64,000 nucleotides of DNA from Sphingomonas suaedae (GTDB taxonomy: Bacteria > Pseudomonadota > Alphaproteobacteria > Sphingomonadales > Sphingomonadaceae): NCBI RefSeq assembly GCF_007833215.1, contig NZ_CP042239.1, positions 1,178,001 through 1,242,000 on the forward strand, read 5' to 3'. Positions within the stretch are counted from its first letter, which is position 1; each line of letters starts with the position of its first letter. The notes below the pieces were generated by a model that worked only from the letters and a program-made list of their open reading frames with translations, was not told where the DNA came from and did no database searches. Made by a program: the position numbers and the translations under genes. Shown piece by piece: positions 7,591-18,260 of this stretch.

Positions 7591-8589
7591 ATGACATCGA
7601 GCCGCCATCTTTCGACGCTGATCGTCGCCCTGTCCGCGCTGGCGCTGTGCGCCGCGCTGGCATCGCTGCTGCTCGGGCCGGTCGATCTTGGCCTCCCCCG
7701 CCTCTTCGCCGCGCTGTCGGGGCGCGGTGACCCCGTCGCGACGGCGATCCTGTTCGAACTGCGGCTGCCGCGCACGCTGCTGAGCCTTGCGGTGGGGGCA
7801 ATGCTCGGTCTTGCCGGAGCGGTGCTGCAGGGGTTCCTGCGCAATCCGCTCGCAGAACCCGCGGTGCTCGGCACGTCGAGTTCGGCGTCGCTGGGTGCGG
7901 TCGCCGCGCTCTATTTCGGGCTTGCCGCCGTTCACCCCGCGGTGCTGCCGTTGCTCGCGATCCTGAGCGCGCTGCTGTCGCTCGTGCTGCTGTTCGCGCT
8001 GGCGGGGCGGTCGGAAAGCGCGCTCACCCTGATCCTTGCGGGGATCGCCGTCTCGACGCTGGCTGGCGCCGGGATCAGCCTTGCGCTCAACCTGTCGCCC
8101 AATCCGTTCGCGGCGATGGAGATCATGACGTGGCTGCTCGGCAGTCTCGAGAACCGGTCGTTCGAGCATGTCGCCATCGCCCTGCCCTGCATCGCGGTCG
8201 GCGCGGCGCTGCTGCTGTGGAACGGGCGCGCGCTCGATGCGCTGACGTTGGGGGAGGATGGCGCTGCGGCGCTGGGCGTCGATCTGCGCCGTGTGCGGAT
8301 GCGGCTGCTGCTCGGCACCGCGATCGGCGTCGGCGGCGCGGTGGCGGTGTCGGGCGCCATCGGCTTTATCGGGCTGATCGTGCCGCATCTCGTGCGCCCG
8401 CTCACCGACCGCAGCCCATCGGCGATCCTGATTCCCTCGGCGATCGGAGGCGCGGCGCTGCTCACCCTCGCCGACCTCGGCGTCCGCATCGCGCCGACCA
8501 CCAACGAGCTCAAGCTGGGCGTGGTCACCGCGTTCCTCGGCGTCCCCGTCTTCCTGCTCCATCTGATGCGGGAGCGGCGGCTATGGTGA
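7591..8589 (+). CDS. btuC: B12 ABC transporter permease BtuC (FecCD family)
   Basis: 332 residues, almost entirely hydrophobic with about 8-10 transmembrane helices. Family blocks are visible: LRLPRTLLSLAVGAMLGLAG near residues 50-70, NPLAEPAVLGTSSSASLGA near 85-105, and GAIGFIGLIVPHLVRPL near 255-272, the last being the ATPase-contact region. It moves cobalamin through the inner membrane with BtuD. The last 7 bp overlap the start of btuD. Confidence 0.9.
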   Translation: MTSSRHLSTLIVALSALALCAALASLLLGPVDLGLPRLFAALSGRGDPVATAILFELRLPRTLLSLAVGAMLGLAGAVLQGFLRNPLAEPAVLGTSSSASLGAVAALYFGLAAVHPAVLPLLAILSALLSLVLLFALAGRSESALTLILAGIAVSTLAGAGISLALNLSPNPFAAMEIMTWLLGSLENRSFEHVAIALPCIAVGAALLLWNGRALDALTLGEDGAAALGVDLRRVRMRLLLGTAIGVGGAVAVSGAIGFIGLIVPHLVRPLTDRSPSAILIPSAIGGAALLTLADLGVRIAPTTNELKLGVVTAFLGVPVFLLHLMRERRLW

Positions 8590-9356
8590 CCGTTACCGTC
8601 GAAGGTCTGAGCGTCGCGTTGGGCAAGCGCACCGTGGTCCGCGACGCCAGCTTCACGGTGTCGCCCGGGACGCTGACCGGCATCGTCGGCCCCAATGGCG
8701 CAGGCAAGTCGACGCTGGCGCGCGCGATGCTCGCGCTGGTGTCGGCGCAGGGGCGCGTGCTGGTCGATGACGCGGATGCGGCGACGATGCCGCGCGCCGA
8801 ACTGGCGCGGCGGATCGCCTATCTGCCGCAGGGCCAGACGCTGCACTGGCCGCTGACGGTCGAGCGGCTGGTCGGCCTTGGTCGGCTACCCCACCTCGCA
8901 CCGATGTCGCGGCTCGGGGAAGCCGATGCCGCCGCGATCGAGCGCGCGATGGACCGCGCCGACGTGCTGCCGCTGCGCCACCGGATCGCCACCGAACTCT
9001 CCGGCGGCGAGCGCGCCCGCGTGCTGCTCGCCCGCGCGCTGGCGGTCGAGGCACCCGCGCTGATCGCCGACGAGCCGCTCGCCAGCCTCGATCCCGGGCA
9101 CCAGATCGACGTGATGGAGTTGCTGGGCGAGGAGGCGCGTGCCGGGCGCACGGTGGTCGCCGTACTCCACGACCTGACCATGGCGGCGCGCTATTGCGAC
9201 CGGATCATCCTGATCGACGGCGGCCGGATCGTCGCCGACGGCGCGCCCGGCGTCGTGCTCACGGCCGACAATCTGCGCGCGGTCTATGGTATCGAGGTGC
9301 GGATCGAGGAGCATGATGGCCGCCCCGCGATCGTGCCGCTGGGGCGGAGTCGCTGA
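8583..9356 (+). CDS. btuD: B12 ABC transporter ATPase BtuD
   Basis: 257 residues. Walker A GPNGAGKST at 36-44, Q-loop in AYLPQGQ, signature LSGGERARV near 139, Walker B ALIADEPLASLD near 158-169, and the switch His in VLHDLT. The start ATG at 8583 lies inside the end of btuC (7-bp overlap), indicating coupled expression. It powers BtuC. A typical short iron/B12-type ATPase. Confidence 0.92.
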   Translation: MVTVTVEGLSVALGKRTVVRDASFTVSPGTLTGIVGPNGAGKSTLARAMLALVSAQGRVLVDDADAATMPRAELARRIAYLPQGQTLHWPLTVERLVGLGRLPHLAPMSRLGEADAAAIERAMDRADVLPLRHRIATELSGGERARVLLARALAVEAPALIADEPLASLDPGHQIDVMELLGEEARAGRTVVAVLHDLTMAARYCDRIILIDGGRIVADGAPGVVLTADNLRAVYGIEVRIEEHDGRPAIVPLGRSR

Positions 9357-9452
9357 TAGGGGGACGGAGCACGAAGCCGCCGTTCAGCTTGCGCCCCCTT
9401 GTGAATACTCGCGTCGTAAGCAACGCTGCGCGGTTCGGGCAAGGGAGATGTC

Positions 9453-9734
9453 ATGCTGGACTTCGTGTGGTTGGATGCCCGGCAGAGCGCGTGCATCGCG
9501 CAATTGAATGAGCACGACGTGTCAGAGTTGCAGCAAGAGCTTTTCATCCTACGGTCGAAAACAGGGGTTCACATCGACCCCTACTCGGACACGCGACTTG
9601 CTCCCGATCATGCAAGACTACTTTCCGAGGCCATCAGGTCTAGCGGCCGCGAAAGCCCAAACATCCAAAGGTTTCTCGAGGCGTTGGATGAGAGCGTTCG
9701 ATCAGATCGGTGGATATTGGCCGTCGGAGACTGA
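9453..9734 (+). CDS. Small hypothetical protein (93 aa)
   Basis: 93 residues, soluble, predicted mostly helical, with no signal peptide or recognised motif (MLDFVWLDARQSACIAQLNE...). AAGGGAGA lies about 7 nt upstream of the ATG, a good ribosome-binding site. Composition is less GC-rich than flanking genes. It stands alone between btuD and the convergent acs gene. Function unknown; reality is supported mainly by the Shine-Dalgarno and moderate codon use. Confidence 0.5.
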   Translation: MLDFVWLDARQSACIAQLNEHDVSELQQELFILRSKTGVHIDPYSDTRLAPDHARLLSEAIRSSGRESPNIQRFLEALDESVRSDRWILAVGD

Positions 9735-9863
9735 TCCGCATGGCAGCGGCTGTTCGCTTTTCAATCACTTCCCGCCGCCCCGTCATCGCCGCCTTCCTCG
9801 CAAAGAAGTGAGACGCTCCGCCCACGCGCTGTCGACGTTCATCCTTCAGGCACGCCCCCGCCC

Positions 9864-11810
<1,947 letters not shown>

Positions 11811-11974
11811 CACGCTCTCCTGTTCGCCTCATATCTTCGCGACCCCATAGCGCATCTGGCGCGACGAACCATTCCGACAGAAGTCGTAGATCGCGAACGA
11901 GGGTTGCCTAGACGCAAATCGGCCTGAACCAAAGCGCCTCTCGGCACGTTCAACGGGGCAAAGGAGATCATCCA

Positions 11975-12160
11975 ATGCCCGTCGAACCGCCGATCCCCGC
12001 CGAACCGTCCGTCCCCCCGCCCGAAGCGCCCCCGACGCCGCAGCCCGGCCAGCCGGAACCTGCGACGCCGGAGATCAGTCCTCCGCCGCCCGACATCGAC
12101 GTGCCCGCCCCTCAGCCAGGAGGTGAGCCGCCGGCGACGCCGATCCAGCCGACAGCATAA
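11975..12160 (+). CDS. Small proline-rich protein (61 aa)
   Basis: 61 residues, about 40 per cent proline with Glu, Ala and Gln, no hydrophobic core and no signal peptide (MPVEPPIPAEPSVPP...). AAGGAGA about 9 nt upstream of the ATG is a textbook ribosome-binding site, which argues for real translation. It is probably intrinsically disordered. It is convergent with the secreted protein gene ending at 12165. Function unknown. Confidence 0.6.
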   Translation: MPVEPPIPAEPSVPPPEAPPTPQPGQPEPATPEISPPPPDIDVPAPQPGGEPPATPIQPTA

Positions 12161-12164
12161 GGGG

Positions 12165-13043
12165 TCAGCTGCCAGCGGTCAGGTCAACGATCTTGTCGCG
12201 GTCATAGCGCATGACGCCCTCGATCGCCGGAAAGCGGCCGATGGGCATGCCGAAGTAATTGGGCAGCTTACCGACCGGCTTGAGCCTCGCCTGACGTACC
12301 GGTAGCGATTGCAGGCGCGCGTCTACCGTGTCGCCGGCGACAGGCAGGCGATATTCCAGCGCGATCGGGCTCGGCTTCGCATTGTCGCCGGGTTCGCGCT
12401 TGGGCATTTCCTGTGACACGAAGCGGCCGAGATCGGTGATCTCGCCCGCCTTCACATCGAACTTGACGCTTCCCATGCAGAAACAGCTGCCGAAGGCGCC
12501 GCCGCCGGGCAGCACCGACATCACGCCATATACGCGATAGGTTCCGGGCGTCAGTTCGTGAACATAGGTCGAGACCTTGTCGTCGCCCGCCCCCTTGGCG
12601 AAGCGGTTCAGCGGGCCGACCGACACGCCGGTCAGCAGGCCGAAGGGGGTGAATTCGAAATTCTCCTCGGTCGGCTCTACCGGCTCCTTGGGAAGTTCGG
12701 GCTTCGGCGACCCCTTGGGCATCTTGTCGTAGGCGGCCTTGGCCTTGTCGTAGGATGCCTTCTTCTTCACATATTTCTCGCGCGCCTCGACCAGCGCATC
12801 GGCGCGCAATTCGTCATATTTCGCCTGATCCTCGGCGCTCGGCACGCGCATCAGCTGGAGCGGGATGGCGGCGTCGGAGCGCAGCATGACATAGGCCTTG
12901 GCAGGGTCCAGCGTGACGGCGGGCTTGTCCTTGACGGGCGCGGCCTCGACAAACACGACCTTTTCCTTCTTCGCGGCGGGCGCCGCCATCGCCGCACCCG
13001 TGGCCAGCAGCGCCACAGCGGCGGTCATCGTCAGCATCTTCAC
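12165..13043 (-). CDS. Secreted protein of unknown function
   Basis: 292 residues with a signal peptide (MKMLTMTAAVALLATGAAMAAPA). A lysine-rich, charged helical segment (about residues 75-130, with repeated EKYVKKKASYDKAKAAYDK) may form a coiled coil. A C-terminal beta-rich part contains GSCFCMG and mentions no known catalytic motif. Its start overlaps the stop of the upstream 213-residue gene by ATGA, so the two secreted proteins are co-translated and may work together. Family not recognised. Confidence 0.75.
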   Translation of the reverse strand: MKMLTMTAAVALLATGAAMAAPAAKKEKVVFVEAAPVKDKPAVTLDPAKAYVMLRSDAAIPLQLMRVPSAEDQAKYDELRADALVEAREKYVKKKASYDKAKAAYDKMPKGSPKPELPKEPVEPTEENFEFTPFGLLTGVSVGPLNRFAKGAGDDKVSTYVHELTPGTYRVYGVMSVLPGGGAFGSCFCMGSVKFDVKAGEITDLGRFVSQEMPKREPGDNAKPSPIALEYRLPVAGDTVDARLQSLPVRQARLKPVGKLPNYFGMPIGRFPAIEGVMRYDRDKIVDLTAGS

Positions 13044-13681
13044 AGGCCCAGCTCCTCACCCTGCGGTTGCGCGGTCGCGGCCACCAGCGCCTGCCGCTTG
13101 AGATAGTCGAACCGGCGGCTCTCCGGCATGTCGGACAGCCCTTCCTCGAAATGAAATTCCTGCCACAGCTCCTTGGACAGCCCGTAGCGGGCATAGCCCT
13201 TGAAATTCATGCACTGGCGCATGTTCACCCGACGCAACCGACGTTTCTCCGCCGATCCGAAGATCGCCATCGCCATCGCGGTGCCGATCGCCCCGCCAAC
13301 GGCGCCCGCCATCGTACCGGCATAGGGATAGGGTGGCTGGGTATAGCTGATCCCGCTCGCTAGCCCGCGGGCATAGCCATCGCATTCGACGATGTCGGCA
13401 TAAGCAGTCTCGAAGTCGGTCCCGGACCGGACGAAGTAATAATATTTGTCGTAATTGTCCGGGTCGGTCGCGGACGGCGTGAAGTCGAGCTTGGGCATCT
13501 CGACCGCCGCAGCGTCTCCGGCCTCCGCCGGTAATCGCCCGAATGGCGAGCCGCTATCCTCGAGATAGACCGGCGTCGCCTGTCCCTGGGCCTGCTCCTG
13601 CGCCGTCGCGATGCCCGGCAGCACCAGCGCAGCCGCCGTCAGCGCGGCGCACGCGCGCCGAGCCACACCGTGATATTCCAT
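13040..13681 (-). CDS. Secreted protein with glycine-zipper-like segment, unknown function
   Basis: 213 residues. Signal peptide (ACAALTAAALVLPGIATAQ). The central stretch GTMAGAVGGAIGTAMAMAIFG (about residues 120-140) is a glycine-rich hydrophobic segment similar to glycine-zipper domains of outer-membrane-associated proteins, followed by basic RRLRRVNMRQCMNFKGYARYGL. Two cysteines flank it. Coupled by ATGA to the following secreted protein. Function unknown; envelope-associated by inference. Confidence 0.72.
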   Translation of the reverse strand: MEYHGVARRACAALTAAALVLPGIATAQEQAQGQATPVYLEDSGSPFGRLPAEAGDAAAVEMPKLDFTPSATDPDNYDKYYYFVRSGTDFETAYADIVECDGYARGLASGISYTQPPYPYAGTMAGAVGGAIGTAMAMAIFGSAEKRRLRRVNMRQCMNFKGYARYGLSKELWQEFHFEEGLSDMPESRRFDYLKRQALVAATAQPQGEELGL

Positions 13682-13828
13682 GGATACCCCTCCATTTCAG
13701 TGATGGTCCGCCGACTCGGCGGATCACCTGCCCCGCGGCGGAGATTATCGCCGGCGATACGGCAGGCAAGCGGGATCGATGGAGCGGCAGGCGATGCCGC
13801 GCGTTATCGATGCGAAGGAGAGTGAACC

Positions 13829-14029
13829 ATGAGCGACACCGACCGCGACCCCCATCCCGACAGCCTGCCCGGCGCCGACCACGACAGCCACAGCGACCTC
13901 GAACGCGCGGTCAGCGGCACCAACCGCGATATCGAGAATGTCCAGGACGACACCCCGCCCGAAGGGGTGGACGGTGCCGTTGGCGGCACCGGCGGCGTCA
14001 CGAAAAATCAGGACGATAGCGCGCAATGA
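13829..14029 (+). CDS. Small acidic hydrophilic protein (66 aa)
   Basis: 66 residues, rich in Asp, Gly, Asn and Ser, no hydrophobic core (MSDTDRDPHPDSLPGADHDS...). AAGGAGA 9 nt upstream of the ATG supports translation. Likely disordered. It lies 16 bp before a second small hydrophilic protein gene, so they are probably an operon. Function unknown. Confidence 0.62.
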   Translation: MSDTDRDPHPDSLPGADHDSHSDLERAVSGTNRDIENVQDDTPPEGVDGAVGGTGGVTKNQDDSAQ

Positions 14030-14045
14030 TCGAGAGGACAGGGCA

Positions 14046-14219
14046 ATGAGCACCCCCGATACGGGACAACCCAACAAGCCCGGTGGCGATCGCGAGGCGG
14101 ATGGAACGCCCCGCGACGCCGAAGACCGGCAAGCGGTCCGCAATCAGGGCAGCGTGACGCCCGAGGATTATCCCGAGGAGTCCAACGGCAAACCGGGCGT
14201 TCCCCCGCCGCCCGACTGA
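14046..14219 (+). CDS. Small hydrophilic, disordered protein (57 aa)
   Basis: 57 residues (MSTPDTGQPNKPGGDREADG...PGVPPPPD), rich in Pro, Asp, Glu, Gly and Asn, no predicted fold. GAGAGGACAGGG precedes the ATG. It follows the 66-residue gene at a 16-bp gap and shares its character. It is convergent with gatB. Function unknown; possibly a stress-related disordered protein by analogy only. Confidence 0.58.
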   Translation: MSTPDTGQPNKPGGDREADGTPRDAEDRQAVRNQGSVTPEDYPEESNGKPGVPPPPD

Positions 14220-14235
14220 TCGCGCCCCGTAAGCG

Positions 14236-15696
14236 CTAGCCGTCCAGCGCCTTTCTGAGCAGGTCGTTGACCACGCCGGGATTGGCCTTGCCCGCCATCG
14301 CCTTCATCGTCTGGCCGACGAAGAAGCCGAACAATTTGTCCTTCCCGCCGCGATAATCGGCGACCTTGTCGGCATTCGCCTCCAGCACCTTGGCGATTTC
14401 CGCCTCGATCGCGCCGGTATCGGAGGTCTGCTTGAGTCCGCGCTCCTCGACGATCTTTGCAGGATCGTCGCCTGTCTCCAGCATGATCTCGAACACCTGC
14501 TTGGCGAGGCTGCCGGACAACGTACCGTCGGCGACCAGGCCCAGCAGCTCAGCCGCCTGAGCGGGCGAAACCGGGCTGTGCTCGATATCCTTGCCGAGCC
14601 GATTGAGCGCGCCGAACAGTTCCGACGTCACCCAGTTCGCCGCCGCCGGCCCCTTCGCCCCGGCCTCCAGCAGCGCATCGAAATAGCGCGCGGATTCGAC
14701 TTCGGCGGTCAGCACGCCCGCATTATAGGGAGTAATGCCGAGCGCGACGTAGCGCGCCCGCTTGGCATCGGGCAGTTCTGGCAGCGACTTGCGGCAATCG
14801 TCGAGGAAGGCGTCGTCCAGCTCCAGCGGGAGCAGGTCGGGATCGGGGAAGTAGCGGTAATCATGCGCATCTTCCTTCGACCGCATCGACCGCGTCTCGC
14901 CGCGATCCGGGTCGAACAGGCGGGTTTCCTGCACGATCGTGCCGCCGCTCTCCAGCACCTCGATCTGGCGCTTCGCCTCGATCTCCACCGTCTGCATGAC
15001 GAAGCGGACCGAGTTGACGTTCTTGGTCTCGGTCCGCGTGCCGAACTCCGCGCCGGGCTTGCGCACGCTGACGTTCACGTCGGCGCGCATCGATCCCTGG
15101 TCCATATTGCCGTCGCACGAGCCGACATAGCGCAGGATCGAGCGCAGCTTGGCGAGATACGCCCCGGCTTCGGCGGGCGAGCGCATGTCGGGCTTGGACA
15201 CGATCTCCATCAGCGCAACGCCGCTGCGGTTGAGGTCCACATAGGACAGGCGCGGATGCTGGTCGTGCATCAGCTTGCCGGCATCCTGCTCGACATGGAT
15301 ACGCTCGACGCCGATAACCTTGGTCTCGCCGTCCACGTCGATCTCGACCGCGCCCTCGCCGACCAGCGGGTGGTAGAGCTGGCTGATCTGATAGCCCTGC
15401 GGCAGATCGGCGAAGTAGTTCTTGCGGTCGAAGCGCGACCATTTGTTGATTTTCGCATCAATCGCCATGCCGGTGCGCACCGCCTGGCGGATGCACTCGC
15501 GGTTCGGAACCGGCAGCATCCCCGGCATCGCGGCGTCGACCAGGGAGACCTGCGTATTCGGCTCCGCCCCGAACGCGGTCGCCGCGCCCGAGAACAGCTT
15601 GGCGTTGGACGTGACCTGCGCATGGACCTCCAGGCCGATCACGACCTCCCACTCACCGGTTTCGCCTTTGATGCGGTATGCAGTTGCGTCAGCCAT
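14236..15696 (-). CDS. gatB: Asp-tRNA(Asn)/Glu-tRNA(Gln) amidotransferase subunit B
   Basis: 486 residues, normal length. Starts [27 protein letters not shown] and contains the cradle-domain block [35 protein letters not shown]..., then the C-terminal YqeY-like tail (about residues 330-486) that binds tRNA. GatB is the kinase subunit that phosphorylates misacylated Glu/Asp-tRNA before amidation. The ATG overlaps the stop of a VapC-type toxin gene by 8 bp and has only a weak Shine-Dalgarno, so translation is likely coupled to the toxin. Normally gatB directly follows gatA. Confidence 0.96.
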   Translation of the reverse strand: MADATAYRIKGETGEWEVVIGLEVHAQVTSNAKLFSGAATAFGAEPNTQVSLVDAAMPGMLPVPNRECIRQAVRTGMAIDAKINKWSRFDRKNYFADLPQGYQISQLYHPLVGEGAVEIDVDGETKVIGVERIHVEQDAGKLMHDQHPRLSYVDLNRSGVALMEIVSKPDMRSPAEAGAYLAKLRSILRYVGSCDGNMDQGSMRADVNVSVRKPGAEFGTRTETKNVNSVRFVMQTVEIEAKRQIEVLESGGTIVQETRLFDPDRGETRSMRSKEDAHDYRYFPDPDLLPLELDDAFLDDCRKSLPELPDAKRARYVALGITPYNAGVLTAEVESARYFDALLEAGAKGPAAANWVTSELFGALNRLGKDIEHSPVSPAQAAELLGLVADGTLSGSLAKQVFEIMLETGDDPAKIVEERGLKQTSDTGAIEAEIAKVLEANADKVADYRGGKDKLFGFFVGQTMKAMAGKANPGVVNDLLRKALDG

Positions 15697-16102
15697 GTTC
15701 GGTCTCTGGTGTAAGGAAGGTCAGTTCCGGAAAATAGGATGCCAGCCGCTGGTCGCGCGTCATCAACGTCGCGCCCAACACCGTTGCATGCGCGCCGATA
15801 AGGAAATCCGGCAAGATTGTCGAACGCGGACCACCGCGACGGCGATATTCGCGAAACGCGGCGGCGGCGCGCAGCGCCACGGGCGGGGTGAGGTCGAGGA
15901 TTTCAATGCCAAGCTGGCCCATGTCATCGACCAGCGCGTTGGGTTGCTGCACGCCGACCGCGACTTCTGACACGACGATCAGATTAGCGCCAAGTCCGAC
16001 GTCATTGGCATAGCGATCGAACAGACGCGCGGCCCAGCCCCGGTCCACCGAGGAGGGCTGGTTCATCAGATCGATCACGGCATTGCTGTCCAGAAAAATC
16101 AC
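15689..16102 (-). CDS. VapC-type PIN-domain toxin inside the gat operon
   Basis: 137 residues. PIN active-site acids are visible at D5 (FLDSNAVID), E46 (VVSEVAVG), D99 ([11 protein letters not shown]) and D117 (MTRDQRL). A second, clearly different VapC from the one before trmD. Its start overlaps the antitoxin stop by ATGA and its 3' end overlaps the gatB start by 8 bp. It is expected to be an RNase neutralised by the upstream antitoxin. Domain looks intact. Confidence 0.88.
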   Translation of the reverse strand: MIFLDSNAVIDLMNQPSSVDRGWAARLFDRYANDVGLGANLIVVSEVAVGVQQPNALVDDMGQLGIEILDLTPPVALRAAAAFREYRRRGGPRSTILPDFLIGAHATVLGATLMTRDQRLASYFPELTFLTPETEHG

Positions 16103-16395
16103 GGCAGCGGTTCGTCGCCGCGCAGGAACTCCATGATCTCGTCGGTCGCCTTTCCGGTGCTTTGCCGGGCACGGACTTCCGCCAGTACCTTCATCAACCG
16201 CGCGCGGCGCTCGTCCGGCGTTTCGGTCGGTTCGGACGGCGCGGGCAGCACCACCGCCTCACCGCGATCATTGATCCCCACCTGCACCGGTTTGCCCGGC
16301 TGCAGGCCGAGACGGTCGCGCACATCCTTGGGGATCAGCACCTGACCCTTGCTGGTCATGTTGGTAACGGTGCGAAGATCGATCGGCGCGTTCAT
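16099..16395 (-). CDS. AbrB/SpoVT-type antitoxin inside the gat operon
   Basis: 98 residues. The N-terminal TVTNMTSKGQVLIPKDVRDRLGLQPG is the AbrB-like DNA-binding fold (TSKGQVxIPKxxRxxLG). The C-terminal half is a charged helix (ETPDERRARLMKVLAEVRARQ) ending [13 protein letters not shown], the probable toxin-binding tail. It is 50 bp downstream of gatA and coupled to the toxin. A perfect inverted repeat lies just upstream (16408-16426) and would suit autoregulation. TGGAG about 8 nt before the ATG. Confidence 0.86.
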   Translation of the reverse strand: MNAPIDLRTVTNMTSKGQVLIPKDVRDRLGLQPGKPVQVGINDRGEAVVLPAPSEPTETPDERRARLMKVLAEVRARQSTGKATDEIMEFLRGDEPLP

Positions 16396-16407
16396 GGCGA
16401 TGCTCCA

Positions 16408-16426
16408 GTGTTACCGGAGGTAACAC
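16408..16426 (-). promoter_or_regulatory. Putative antitoxin operator: GTGTTACC-GGA-GGTAACAC
   Basis: Perfect 8-bp inverted repeat with a 3-nt centre, 12 bp upstream of the antitoxin ATG, in the 50-bp gap after gatA. Placement and symmetry fit VapBC autoregulation. A further GGTAAC half-site occurs inside the antitoxin gene near 16363. It could also be transcribed as a small hairpin between gatA and the antitoxin. Confidence 0.6.
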
Positions 16427-16445
16427 CGGGCGTCCGGCGTTTCAA

Positions 16446-17930
16446 TCACCACCACTGCTCCGGCCGCGCCGTGAATCCCGCGCGCTGCTCGATCGCGAGG
16501 CTCGCGTTCAGCACGCCCTGCTCGTCGAGCGGCTTGCCGATGATCTGCAGGCCGAGCGGCAGCCCGTCCTTGTCCAGCCCGCCGGGCACCGACATCGCGG
16601 GGATGCCTGCCAGCGAGGACGGCACGGTGAACACGTCGTTCAAATACATCGCCAGCGGATCGGCCGATTTCTCGCCCAGCGCGAATGCGGCGCTCGGCGC
16701 GGTCGGGGTCAGCAGCAGGTCGCAGTGCAGCCATGCCCGCTCGAAGTCGCGCGCGATCAGCGTGCGGACCTTCTGCGCCTGGGTGTAATAGGCGTCGTAA
16801 TAGCCCGCCGAGAGCACATAGGTGCCGATCAGGATGCGGCGCTGCACCTCCGGGCCGAAGCCCGCGGCGCGGGTCGCGGCGTACATGTCCTGCAACCCCG
16901 CCCCATCGGGCAGGTCGCGCTGGCCATAGCGCACGCCATCATAGCGGGCGAGGTTGGACGACGCCTCCGCCGGGGCGATGATGTAGTAAGCTGGCAGCGC
17001 GTATTTCGTGTGCGGAAGCGAGACCTCGACGATCTCCGCGCCTGCATCCTTCAGCCAGTCGATGCCCTGCTGCCACAGCGCCTCGATCTCGCTCGGCATG
17101 CCGTCGACGCGATATTCTTTGGGGATGCCGACCTTCTTGCCGCGCAGGTCGGGGTTCAGCCCCTGCTCCCAGTTGGGCACGTCGAGCTTGAGCGAGGTCG
17201 CGTCCTTGGCGTCGAAGCCCGCCATCGCCTCCAGCATGATCGCGCAGTCGCGCACGTCGCGCGCCATCGGCCCCGCCTGGTCGAGCGACGAGGCGAACGC
17301 CACCACGCCCCAGCGCGAGCAGCGGCCATAGGTCGGCTTGATGCCCGAAATGCCGGTGAATGCCGCAGGCTGGCGGATCGATCCGCCGGTATCGGTGCCG
17401 GTCGCCGCCGGGCACAGCCGCGCCGCGATCGCCGAGGACGAACCGCCCGACGAACCGCCGGGTGCGAGCGGGGCATTGCCGCCATCCTTGCGCCGCCACG
17501 GGCTGATCACATTGCCGAAATAGCTGGTCTCGTTCGACGACCCCATCGCGAACTGGTCGAGGTTCAGCTTGCCCAGCATCCCCGCGCCCGCGTCCCACAA
17601 TTTCTGCGAGACGGTCGATTCATAGACCGGCTTGAACCCCTCCAGCATATGGCTGGCGGCGGTGGTCTGCACGCCCTTGGTGCAGAACAGGTCCTTCATG
17701 CCGATCGGCACGCCGGCCAAGGGCTTCAGCGTTTCGCCAGCGGCGCGCGCGGCATCGGCTTCACGCGCGGCGGCCAGCGCATGTTCGGGCGTTTCGACGA
17801 TGAAGGCGTTGAGCGCCTTGGCCGCGCTCACCTTGACGATGAAGGCGTCGGCGACTTCCTTGGCCGAAAACTCGCCGGTGCGGATGCCGTCACGCAGCGC
17901 GGCGACGCCGAGAGTGGTGACGTCGGTCAT
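16446..17930 (-). CDS. gatA: Asp-tRNA(Asn)/Glu-tRNA(Gln) amidotransferase subunit A
   Basis: 494 residues. Amidase-signature catalytic triad is readable: Lys79 (PIGMKDLF), cis-Ser near 160 ([10 protein letters not shown]) and nucleophile Ser184 ([11 protein letters not shown]), with the same spacing as in characterised GatA. It hydrolyses glutamine and feeds ammonia to GatB. The start overlaps the gatC stop by one base (TAATG). The 3' neighbour is a VapBC pair rather than gatB. Confidence 0.97.
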   Translation of the reverse strand: MTDVTTLGVAALRDGIRTGEFSAKEVADAFIVKVSAAKALNAFIVETPEHALAAAREADAARAAGETLKPLAGVPIGMKDLFCTKGVQTTAASHMLEGFKPVYESTVSQKLWDAGAGMLGKLNLDQFAMGSSNETSYFGNVISPWRRKDGGNAPLAPGGSSGGSSSAIAARLCPAATGTDTGGSIRQPAAFTGISGIKPTYGRCSRWGVVAFASSLDQAGPMARDVRDCAIMLEAMAGFDAKDATSLKLDVPNWEQGLNPDLRGKKVGIPKEYRVDGMPSEIEALWQQGIDWLKDAGAEIVEVSLPHTKYALPAYYIIAPAEASSNLARYDGVRYGQRDLPDGAGLQDMYAATRAAGFGPEVQRRILIGTYVLSAGYYDAYYTQAQKVRTLIARDFERAWLHCDLLLTPTAPSAAFALGEKSADPLAMYLNDVFTVPSSLAGIPAMSVPGGLDKDGLPLGLQIIGKPLDEQGVLNASLAIEQRAGFTARPEQWW

Positions 17931-18217
17931 TATTCGATCACCTTGGGCACGGTGAAAAAGCCATGCTCGGCAAGCGGCGCATTGGCCAGCACCGCGTCGC
18001 GCATGTCGCCGTCGTTCACGACGTCGTCGCGCAGGCGCAGCGTGTTGGGGATCACGGCGGTCATCGGCTCGACGGACGAGGTATCGACCTCCCCCAGCTG
18101 CTCGATCCAGCCGAGGATGTTGTTGAGCTCAGGCGCGAGCCGCTCGGCGTCGGCATCGCTGATCGCGATGCGCGCAAGGCTCGCGACCTTCTTCACGGTG
18201 GCGGTATCTACGGACAT
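17930..18217 (-). CDS. gatC: Asp-tRNA(Asn)/Glu-tRNA(Gln) amidotransferase subunit C
   Basis: 95 residues, normal length. [41 protein letters not shown] is the GatC helical start, followed by the extended [13 protein letters not shown]...[10 protein letters not shown] and the C-terminal FFTVPKVIE. GatC clamps GatA to GatB. First gene of gatC-gatA-[antitoxin-toxin]-gatB; the promoter must lie in the 43-bp gap or within the end of the upstream gene. Confidence 0.95.
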   Translation of the reverse strand: MSVDTATVKKVASLARIAISDADAERLAPELNNILGWIEQLGEVDTSSVEPMTAVIPNTLRLRDDVVNDGDMRDAVLANAPLAEHGFFTVPKVIE

Positions 18218-18260
18218 AAGCGCGCGCCTAGCAGCGACGCCCCTGTTTCAGCAAGCGGGG

